Source: Nemopilema nomurai (lineage: Eukaryota; Cnidaria; Scyphozoa; Rhizostomeae; Rhizostomatidae). Taken from it: 64,000 nucleotides of DNA. The stretch covers positions 1,717,756 to 1,781,755 of the forward strand of contig ML133436.1 of the NCBI GenBank assembly GCA_003864495.1, written 5' to 3'. Shown here piece after piece: positions 51,801-63,800 of the stretch. Each line of letters starts with the position of its first letter. The first letter of the stretch is position 1. Both the position numbers and the translations under genes were made by a program. Under the pieces are notes generated by a model, which had not been told where the DNA came from, ran no database searches, and saw only the letters and a list, made by a program, of their open reading frames with translations.

Positions 51801-54800
51801 TCTGGGAGCCGGGGAAAGGTTTTGCATGTTAATGTCATATTTGAGGAATGTTGACTATTAGTTTAATTATCAACGGAAGTTTTGAATTATAGAAATTGCA
51901 GCCGGAGGAAGGTTATAGCGTTCTCTGGACGCTGTGACGTCACCATATGTTTTTGAGTTTAGAGCCCGATATGCCGATAGTGTAACGTGGCACTTTTCGA
52001 AGTTATTTAAGAACGCATGGAAGTATATTAAAGGAAGCTATTTTAATCCCAGTATGGCTTTGGGTATGATCCGAGTTTCGCAAAGCGTGAATGATTTTTG
52101 TTACATGGTCTTGTTGACACTTGAATATTGTTGCCTTTAAAATCTTTAATTCTTTAACTTTTATGGAAACCTGTTCAAAGTAGATAGGTGTTTTTTGAAC
52201 TCTTCTCTTACAAACTTCGCCCCCTGTCTTCTTTAGGTAACATTCGAATGTTTAATTTTAAACTGAACTCAGTGAAGGTTGCCCCGTCCTACCTTTTTTC
52301 TTCCTTCAGTCGTTAAGATCTAGGCAAAGTCGGCCACTTCATTGCGATATCTTACTAGCTTACTAAAACGTAGATCATACCAAAGTTTCTTGGTTTTTCT
52401 GTTAATTGAGGATTATTTCTTCCACAGTTCCGGACAATGGACCTGCAACAATTACTCCTGTGGCAGTCAGTAGTTCTGTGGTAAATGTCTCTTGGACCCC
52501 TGTTCCTGTCGACATTCGCAACGGAGTTATACTTGGGTACTACGTAAGTGGAAATCGACATTTTACTATGTCCCCGTGAATACCTGTTAAAAGATAACTA
52601 TACAAAATAAAATATAATTCATTGTGATGATTATCCTCATTGTAAGCTGAAACATGTGTTTAGCTAATAAACCGCTCTGCTGGTAAATCGTCAAGATAAC
52701 CTGGTCGTTTATAGGTTATGTTAAGAGAAAACCATCCTTTAACGAAACTAAAATGTCATTCATGAACAAAGTTGCGTTGATTTTAACATGGAAAATCAAT
52801 CTATAGTTAACGTGATAAACACAAAGCATTTGCGTCTAGGCTGAAGATTCGATGATAGGGAGAGGAGATTTAACACCCCTCCAATTAACATGAAATGTTT
52901 TTAAGTCTGTCGCTGTGGAAATTTTGCGAAATAAATGTATGATCATTTAAATAATATTGAAAGGAGTAAAGCAAAAGGGATTAAATTTGTCATTACCAAT
53001 CAATTAACTTTTTCATCCCCTAGTCATATAATTCATTGTGCGACCCCTATTAAAAGAATAATCGGCTCATATTTCGGAAGACCCCCTCCTCTCCACCCAA
53101 AAAAATAAACCACACCACTGAAGTGTTTTTCATTGGATGTGATTCGATGACGTAGTATCAAATGTGTACACTGTTCACTCGGCTATCAAGGGTGAACAAC
53201 CCATAGAAATGCGTCGTCGCTACGTTGGCTATTTATTGTCGCTGGGCAGGCACCTAAGCCAGCTCCTCTATTTGCTACTCTTGCAGATATACTACAACAT
53301 ACGCTCCGAGCCGCTTGTCGTCAACCGTAAGCATATTATTGGTGGAAATACGTTGACGTCGGTGTTGACGGGGATGGCTGGCTACGCAACGTACCAGATC
53401 CGAATGTCGGCCTACACGAAGACCGGCGAAGGGAAGCAAACGGATCCTGTAGACGTTGTCACTCCTGATGGAAGTAAGGGCCTAAGATGTTGTTGAAGCT
53501 GCTCAAGCCAGGCTACCAGTTACCTTCTCTTAGGATCAATTGCTTTTAGTGATGACCATCTAAGCTACTTATTACCTTCTCTTTAGATTGATTGTTTTCA
53601 GTCACATTCGCAGCAAATAGTAGTGACTCTTTAAACTACTTATTACCTTCTCTTTAGATGGATTGTTCTAGGCACATCCACTACAATTAGTAATAAACCT
53701 GCAAGTCCCCGAAGCTTCATGTAATTTAATATCAATCTTTAGTGACTTTATGCAAATGTCTTGTCCTGTGTCTTTTAAGGATTTCTCGTTTTGTCCAACT
53801 TTCCCCTTTATCGCTTGTCGTTCTTTCTGCCCCCTAATTATAATTTGCAATAACATTTCCCAGTTTTAATCCTGGGAACCTCAACCTACTGTGATAACAG
53901 CAGACCAAAATCTAACATGAAGTCATCAACCTGCATAATTGGTACCTATTTATTCAGTTCACAAATACTCTTTCTGCATTCCAGTTGCTGGCAAGCCTTA
54001 CAAAGTTCGTTTCCCTGTGGTGCGAACTGATTTTGTGCAGATTACGTGGCTGCCTCCTTTGCGTCCCAACGGCGCCATCGTCAGCTACGAGGTTCAGTTT
54101 AAGCTAAAAGATGGAACTGGAAATTTCGCCGTTGTTTACCAGCCTCGTGTTGGGCCGAGCATCCTCAGTGCAGATGTGAACGGTTTGATTGGCAACAGAT
54201 ACTACATATTCAGAGTTTACGCGAAAACGAGACTTGGAAGGGGAATCCCCGCAGAAGAGCTAGTTTACACAACACCCAATCGGCGTAAGTGATAGCTGAG
54301 TCAATTAATAGTTGTGTGTGGCTCGAAAAGTTTTTCATGCACCACGTCATCTCTTCATCGTGTAATCAAATTGTGTCATTCATGATGTAATCAAAATTTT
54401 ATTTCATGGAGATTTTATTTTATATCAACAAAGGAAGATTTTACTTTTTATCTTTTCACCATGAATAATCTTGGATCCTCAAGAAAACAATGTTTAATAC
54501 AATGTCCATGTTGAAGGTTGAGTTTTCAGCCAAAGACCTTTACTCCTATTAGCTAAAGCTTACCCTTTATCCCCAACATGGGCACAGAAATCATGCTCCT
54601 TGGCTTTTGACAGTGCCCTTTCGGATAATTGTTTACCCAATAATGGTCATCACACCAACTTCCAACCCATCCAGTGGCTATGTGGCCTCGATATACAATC
54701 GTTTTGCAACGATTTTACACACTTTCTTTTTGACCCGAGCAGAAGTACCAGAAAGTCCGGTCATGCTGCCCATTCCGGGCTCTGATATTGATGCGACCAC

Positions 54801-57800
54801 TATATTGGTCAAATGGCGACCACGTGATGACGGCAAAAGCCCGATCCGCGCTTACACGTTGCAGTACAACAAGCAACCGGACGGCTGGAAGGACTACCTC
54901 TCCAATGTCACAGGCCGTGTTGACATCGACGCGTCCGTCACTCAGTTGCTGGTAACGAGGCTCACCCCCGCAAGCTCGTACAGTTTCCGCATCAAAGCGA
55001 CGAACGACGTTGGTGATAGTGCCTGGAGCCAGGCGTCCAACACCGTCATCACGCATCTTGCGGGTATGTTACGGTCACTATTGCCAGTCTAGGACATGAG
55101 TATTTGAAGTACATGGTAACAGCGTCTATGAAACAATAGTTTTTTCTATTGACTATGATGAAACATACCCTACCGTAAAGCTAGTGCGAAAACGCACCAC
55201 AGGGAATCACACTTCAGGGGATGACCCATAGGGAATGACCCATATGGAATGACAATGACAAGAACTCCCTAGGAAATGGGGATCCTATTTGATAGAGAAA
55301 AAAGTATTGTTAGGAACCCCCGGCTGTTGTTCTCGCGAAAAATACTGAGAACTCATTCGCAATTATTTCAGGCGTACGCATTTGAGGATACTGTTTTGAT
55401 AGGAGCCAAGGATTGTTTTTCCTCTTTACTGTTTCAGCGTCGCATTTAATGCCCCGTTTTACCAGTGTCAGGAACATTCGCGTGTGCCTCTTAATGTATT
55501 TTTATGCAATATCCTATCATTCATGTATTTTCCTACATGCATTTAAGCTTCAAAAATTCAATTCTTTATGTATTTATTATATTTTTTGTTTTTTTTACCA
55601 GCTCCAAAAGGTGCACCGAGAAACTTGAAGATCAGGCCTCTTTCGCCCAGCTCTCTTCGGATCGAGTGGGAGGTAAGCCCATGCCGGCATTATCATTAAC
55701 ATGTATCATTCAAGCTGCATTTTAGCTTGACAGAATTTTTAACTTTACAAGTTTGGTCCCATTACATTGGTTCCTGGTCCCCGCTGAGAATCATTGGTTT
55801 CGCTTGCAGGCGCCAACTTTTGAAGATCTTGGAGGTCTCCCTGTTGAATTTTTGTTGCGGTACAGAGAACGAGGCAAATCACAATGGACCCCATCAGGTA
55901 ACCCCATCAGGCTGCCCCGAAGCCCCCTGCATACACAGATAAACAATCTAAGAGGATACACAGCCTACGAAATCTCTATGGCAGCCAAAAATGACCGTGG
56001 AACTGGCCCATGGACTCAGAAAACTGGCATCACGGGAGAATCACGTAAGCTCTAACATCCAATAATGGCCTTTGATGGTTGTTTAATACAATGCCTATAA
56101 ATACATGTGTTTTGAGAAAGGCCTTTTCCACAAAGCCAGCTACTAGCATATCTCATTCTTAACACAAAAGTGGAATATTTAAACTAGCGTTGTGTTCATT
56201 TGAGCACCGAATCCATATTATCACAGTTTAGGTATTTGATAGGAACGTTGGAAAGATTTCTCCAACCCCACATTTAGGCCTCTTGAAGCCGACCTCCCAT
56301 CAATGCAAATCAATTTAAAGTTTTTTTTATGGTTATCATTATTATTTATCATAGTGTCATGCTTAGAGCGCTATTGAGATTTGCTACAAAATTATAAGAA
56401 AGATAATTCGTCCATCCTGCCCTATTGATTGACATCCATTCTGTTGTTCAATTCGATTGGCTGCTCATTGGCTTTGACCAATCAGATACTTCATTTTAAT
56501 TTCTATCATTCTGTCCATTTCCCAGCTCCCACTGCAGCCCCAACCAATATCATTTTGACGGCCGAAGATGCAAGTACAATAAAAGTGCGATGGTCCGCCC
56601 CACCGATATACACTATCCGCGGAAACCTCTTGGGCTATAAGGTAATATTTTTCAAGTCGAATATTTCTCAAGTCTTATAATTCTCAAGTTTAATATTTCT
56701 CATGTCTAATATTTTTTAAAGTCTAATATTTTTCAAGTCTAATATTTTTCAAGTCTAATATATTTATTGGTCAGCATGTGATGAAAATTTTGAATCGATG
56801 CCAAGGGCCTAGAACTTGCACAGAAACATTAGAAAATACACCAAAAAGATCCCGAATTGGAAATTGTTTCTTCCATTCTTAATTTGCTGGTTTCAAATAA
56901 CTTATTCAATACACACTAAAACTCAAAAACAGCAAATTGTTGTTTATTATGGGTTACTTCTTCAATTCTCTAATTGCAGGTTTCAATTTGAATCCATTTT
57001 GATGTACCTTTGTCACCAAGCAAATCCCGTTCTGAATGGCGTAATTTTCTTCCAGATCGAGTATCAGCGACTTGGTGGCGCAAGAAAAAGGCGACGTAGA
57101 AGATCTACGGACTCGCTTTGCCCTGCCTTAGATTTCAGTGTGAAAACCAAGTTTGCGAGTCCCTACGTCCAAGAAGAGACGATCAAGAACGTGGGCAAAT
57201 TCTCTCGCTTCAAAATCACCGTTAGAGCGTACAACGGTGCTGGCGATGGACCCAAAAGTGCTGATCGCTATGTTAGCACCCCTGTGGGAAGTAAGTCGAC
57301 CTTTTATTTAAGAGACTTAGGAGTATAACTGATTCATAATAGTATCAGTAGTATTTCTTAAACGTTTTTATGATGTTTTTGGGATAGATATTTACAACTT
57401 TGGTAAGGAAAGCGCCCCAATGTCGGAGCCATTTTCTCCCAAGTTTGAATCCAAACATCCTTGCCTTTGTTTGTAGATAAAGCACACGGGGCCTAATCGT
57501 TATACTCATTAACCTTTTCGATTTTTTGATTTTATCTGGCGCAATAGATATGAAAACCAAAAACAGCTCCTCTCCGAAAAGCTACTCAGCTCTCCTAAAA
57601 CGTTGCAGGTACCCTCTCGAGGCAGAACGGTAGTAAAAAGGACCATAGCGGCGCAACCTTCACTGCTTATATGGCGGTTTTTGTTATTTTCTCTCCCCTT
57701 TTGTTATTCTCCCATATGTATTCGAGTCCGTTGTGATGTCTCTTTGTTACCCGCAGCACCAAGTCCTCCAATCATCATATGGACCAAGTCGTACATTAAC

Positions 57801-60800
57801 GACATTGATATTCAATGGAAAATGCCGTGCTCCCCTAACGGGTACATAAGTGCCTACCAAAGGAAGTTTTGGCGACTGGGCTCTTCTGACGTCCAAACGC
57901 GGGAGTACCCCTACTACACTTACACGGACAGAATGTCCAACCTGAATCCGGCGACGGAGTACAAGATACAGCTCAAAGCAGCTACGCGCGGACAGGGATT
58001 CGGTGATGCGGCCGTTGTCACTCTCAAGACAAGAAATGCTTTCCCTGGACCTGGTATGTACAATATGGTCGCTATCCATTATTATATCCACCTCGTCTCT
58101 TTTTCTCTGTTCTGGAGTTGGAGTATTCTAGCAATTGAATTCGATAAGCACAGTTTTTGTTTATTTACCATCGACTTTGATTTACCTTGACGCCATTCTT
58201 CTTATAAGGTTCCTGCCAAATTTTTTTCATTTCAAAGAAGTTATCCTCGGCTTTCGTATGATTTACCATGGTCACCATGATTATCATGATCATTCTGGTT
58301 AGGAAGCTTGGAGAGTACATATTTAGGATTCCATGCCCTTTGAGGATGCCCTTTGAGGATGCCCTTTGAGGATGCCCTTTAAGGATACCCTTTGAGGATG
58401 CACTTTAAGGATGCACTTTAAGGATACATTTTGAGGACACCCTTTGAGGATACCCTTTGAGGATGCAATTTGAGGATGCCCTTGAGGATGACCTTGATGA
58501 TGCCCTTTGAGGATGCCCTTTGAGGATACCCTTTGGGGATGCCCTTGGAGGCAGAAGGCCCTTTCCTTGGCTGCTGTAAACCTAGATTTTTAATTTCAGA
58601 GGTGATTTTTATCTTATGATTTCAATGATTTTAATCATAACAAAAAATTCAAATTGAATTTGAACTCAATTGGTGGAAAACTATACCCAATTTTTTTATT
58701 TCTCCTAATAGAATTTCCCTCTTTATTTGCTGCATTTCTCATCTGTGCATATTTAAACCTTTGCCTGTTCAAATTATTTAAACCGATTTTCCAAATTTTC
58801 CTGGCCTTCTTTATTGTTGTACGGAAGCTTAAAGTTCGGAATTTCGAAACACCCCCTTGCATTTAATGTTTTCCTTCAACAGCCCTCCCAGGTACCCCTG
58901 GCAAGCCAAAGATTCTTTCTATCTCCGGAACTTCAACCAAACTGAGTTGGGAAGAAGGCTCTGATGGCAACTCGCCCATTGTTTATTACAAAATTCAGTA
59001 CGCTAAATCAGGTAATTTTGCCATGATGTGTCTGAACATTTAATGCTTGAAAGTTCCTAAATCCTTTATGCTTTATTCTTTAGTTCTTCAGACATTCACA
59101 CCTCTAGGATCCGCAACAATTTTCTACGCTAATAAGCTGTAACTATTAGGTTCTCATTTAGGTTCTTTAAACATTCACGCTTCTAGGCCAGTAGTAAAAT
59201 ATTTTAAACTAAATTAATTGAATAAATTTTCACAATAGTTAAATAAATTATTCACAGCCAAAAATGCCTCTTGTTGCACTCACCAAATTTCTGATACCAC
59301 TTGTCGACAGGCCAATTAAAATGTAACAGAATGAAGTTTAAATGTGAATGTATGATATGACTAACAAGCGAACCAGTCGGCAAGAATGTTGTTTTTTTCT
59401 ATTACTAGTTTGAATCCGTGTGGCTGTGCTCGGGGCCTTGATACCACAATGGCTACAATTCAAATGACAATGAAACCTTGTCTACATTGCAAAGTTTTGT
59501 AGGTATTACGATTCTCCATGGTATTGCCAAAATGGGGCATGTTGCATCTTGAACTTGCCTTTTCCCTTCAGCAAGCTTTGACCCCCCGTGCTCTTTCTCG
59601 CCTCAGGTGGAGACTGGAAGACCGGATGGGAAGTGCGCTACGACCAGTGGGGTCGCAATGGCTCCGTCATATTCTACACCCTGGACAAGCTAGATCCGGA
59701 CACGCAGTATTTGTTCCGGGTCGTGGCTGAAAACCGGGTCGGTGCTTCGCTGGCAAGTGACGCAGTCTCCTTGAAGACAAGTACGAACGCTTTCTTTGAA
59801 GCCTTTTTAGTTTTACCCTTTTCTAAAGATTATTAGAGACACGTCAAATGGCTTTGCTCCTCCACTGCGTCACTGCTGCCTCGTTTCTGTGCTCCCTTTT
59901 GCGTAAATATCGTATGAAGTGAAAGGAATGCGTAATTTGTGATGTGAAATTCATCTTTGGAATCAAGATGCAAGCTTCTTAGAGTGTTCCTTTTTTTGTT
60001 CATCTAGCTTATCACCATTGCATCATCGCGATGAACAAACAATTTTTTTCACTCGCGCTTTTGAGTTATTAATTAGCTTCAATTGTGCAACATTAAGGCC
60101 ATATTTTTTTCTCTAATTTTTTTTTATTTAATGTCTTCAGCATATTTCTTGAAAAATCTGGATGCAAGAAAAGTCTGTCATCTCTCATAAATATCGCCTA
60201 GGTTACAACAACAACATAATTTAATATTTCCAGTAAACACTTTACATCACGGGAAGGTTAACCGTAGACTTGTAAGAGTTTTTGGCATCTTGTAATGGGG
60301 TTTAATGAGGTCACTTATTCGAAGTGTATAACGGGTAGAGCTTTAAAGGTGAATCGTCGTTTTGCTAACACAATCAATGCAATAGAGTATTAGGGGAGCT
60401 ATGAGGTCCAGCCTAGATTATTACGCAGGGATCTCTTGCATAGCATAGTACATTCAGGAAATTGCCAAGAGGACCACTGTTGGGATATTTGCTCCTTCAC
60501 ACGTTGCTCTTTCCTTGCAGAGGTTGAGGTCAAGAAGCCCTTCCATGCTGAGCTGTGGTTCATCTTGCTTATTGTTGTTGTTGCTATTCTCATCATCGCG
60601 CTTCTGATTCTGTTCATCTGCCTGCGGAGGAGAAGAAATGAGAAAAGCAAATACAGTGAGTATGCTTTTCTGTCTGCCTACAGCTTTGAATAGCGTGCAA
60701 GTGCATTTCTGACATCTTCATTTTCAACCAGCATTACAAGTCATTCTTACTTATTGAAGGCTTTTTTTAAATGACTTGTGAAATACTTGCAGTATTTATT

Positions 60801-63800
60801 TGGTCCTCATTAGAGAGACTAGTTACAAGGTGAAGGGTAAGTTCTGTGATTGGTGAATTGCGTATTCCGTTTGTAAGTTTGTGATTTTTCCGTGTTTATG
60901 GTAGCTAATATTTCTCTCTGTATGAGAAGAGTTTTTCGATCTTAGATTTTCCTAAGCTTCTGTTTGGCGTCAGCGTAAAAAATAAATATTGAAGAGATAA
61001 AGTCATGTTTTGTCTACATTTATTCTTTAAAATTACACCCTCGTTAGCCTACGGTCACAATATTCTTTAAACACACATAAAATGGCGGATTAATAATAAC
61101 TGCAAGGACTTTTCATAAAAATTTTCAGAATGTAAGCGATGGAAGAACATGACCAGAGGCTTTTGATATAACCCAACGCTAAGAATTTGTCACGTTTTAG
61201 ACATGAAACAATTCCAAGTTTCAATGTCTCTTAATTTTCTTCAATTTAAAATCAGGAGACGAAGATTCCTCATTTCAATATGCATAATGATTTATCCGAA
61301 TCTACATTTCAAACTCCAAAATCAGATTGGTAAATGCAACTTACAGTTGGTAGACCTGATATGCAGATTTGTAAATCCAACATGCAGATTTGTAAATCCA
61401 ACATGCAGATTTGTAAATCCAACATGCAGATTTGTAAATCCAACATGCAGATTTGTAAATCCAACATGCAATTTGTAAATCCAACATGCAGATTGTAAAT
61501 CCAACATGCAGATTTGTAAATCCAACATGCAGATTTGTAAATTCAACATGCAGATTTGTAAATTCAACATGCAGATTTGTGCATCTGCTAATCTTACATC
61601 TACTCTAGATTAACTTTAGTTGATTAACACACTTTCATTGTATACCCAAATAACCTTTGGCATATAAATCTTGTCAAAACCTATTCCCTGAGTAAGGATT
61701 AAGATGTAAATTAAAAAAGTTCAAGCATTATATCTGGTCGATTTAAATTGGCCTTGTTAAACAGTCACTCAAGCACGAGTTCTTCATGCTGCTGCGCAGT
61801 ACAAATTGCATGCTTGGCGATCGCCTCCGCATCAACTCATGCGTATTGCACATATAGTTGATCGCCAGTACAAGTAAAAACAAATGTCGTTGCAGTTCTC
61901 CCTCTTTTATTGCCACTTTTATTTGTCTGCTGTTTTAATGAGTGTTATCTGAGAATGAATACATGGCTTTGAGTTTTCGTTGAATCCTCTCACTACTAAT
62001 AGCCGCTTCAATTTGATTCCAGTTCTTTGCACCAGCCTTTATTTCAGTGCAGCAGCGTGAAAAACAGACAGGATGATAGTGCGATAAAACGTCATTAAAA
62101 ACTCCGCTAAACATATCAGCTAATTAGCCTAAGTCGTAACCGGCCTACCCATTTCGAATGCCTCTAAAAGCTAGTAAGAGCTTCAAGTTTCGAAAGATCG
62201 AAAAACTCTCCTAGGGTTAAGGGGCTGGTTTTTATTAGCAATCCCTATTCACGTTTTATCGCACTATCTATCCTAGGTTCCGACCCAACTCCCAAAGAGG
62301 TCAAATTACAACAGCAATCGCATGATCTAAAAACGCTTCAAGGCCAGCGTAATTCTATGTTTTTGTCCGCGTACGGGGAAGAGACTGGGGAAGAGGCCAT
62401 GGAAGAGAAGGAGAAGGCGAGGCTGTCAGATGCATCAGATGACGATATTTCTCTTCCCAAAGACATCGAGAAACGGTTGCGTTCGGGAACAGCTACTATG
62501 CGGGATCGCAAGAATAAACTGGAGAAGCTGGACCTAAAACCAGTTGCTTTCGAGGTGCCTAAGGCCCCGACAATGCCTCAGAAGAAGGCTGAACGGCGCG
62601 CTCCAGAAGGAGAAGAGGACATCAGCATAAAAGACGGACTGAGTTCACCTTTGAAGACGTTTTCTAGGAGCAGCCACAACAAATCGCGGGTTTCGGGGTC
62701 CAGCCTTGTGGATAGGAACCGCCAGTCATCGCTTGAGTATGCCTCGGAGCCAGACGAGAAGGCAAGCCCAACTGACTCGGATTCAGACGTTCAGTACCCC
62801 ACGGTTATACGCAGAAATCCGCGTAAAAGCCGCGAGAACCTGGATCAAGCTAAATTCGTGATGAACCCAAATTACGACGCCTGGGACGATGCGAACTCTC
62901 GTTCGTTTGAAAACGCAGATAGGGGAAGCTCGCGAACTCCTAGAAAAGAGTTCACATCACCTGTCAGTGTTCCTGTAGATCGTAGATTTGGGAAAGCTGA
63001 ACACTCTAATCAAAAACAAGAAAAACAAGATCAAAGCACCTTTCGCGATGGAGTCATCTCACCAGAAAGCCTGAAGGCGAGAAAAGCAAGTTTACGTAGA
63101 TCAGGAAAGTTCGACGAAGAACACAGGAGAGGACATGGGTATCGGAGCGAAGGCGAGGCTACTGCCAGGGCTCGTAACGAGGCTGCGGCCCACAAAGATG
63201 TATCTATTGGTAGGCCTTCGGTTATCTCACCAGAAGACCTGCGGGCAAGACGGGCGAGTTTGCGAAGATCTGCAAATTACGAGGATGAGTACAGGATGGC
63301 ACATGGATATAAAAGCGAGGGAGATGTTTCCACAGCCTCGTATGATAAGAGGCATCACAGAGATAGGTCTTTTGACGGGCCTTCTGATGACGTCATGGGC
63401 TCGAGGCGAAGATCGCGACGTATCGCGTCACTAAGACAGGACCAATCTTATTATGAAGAAGACGATGACGTTTTTGCGCGCGAACACGAGCCAAGCGGGC
63501 GGCGAAGCGCAAAGCAAAGGTCCAGGAGTGAACTCTATGAAGGAAAATTGATCGACAATTCCAGGCGATCGAACACAAGAGACAGGTACTCTGGAGAGCG
63601 AACTTCATCGGGAGATCGGGATGACGTCAGGCGGTCCAGAGGCAGTCAGCGTTCTTTAGCAAAGGCTGACCGCACTGATGATAGCGATAGGAGACGCTCC
63701 AAGGGTAGTCAGCGTTCTTTAACGAGGGAAGATAACTACAATGACGATAGGGACAATAGACATTCCAGGGGTAGCCAGCGTTCTTTAACGAGGGAAGATG

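Noticed and set aside
61203..61570. Peptides with CRFVNPT or NLQICML heptads
   Set aside because: They are readings of the 21-bp minisatellite; no start context, splice context or homology.
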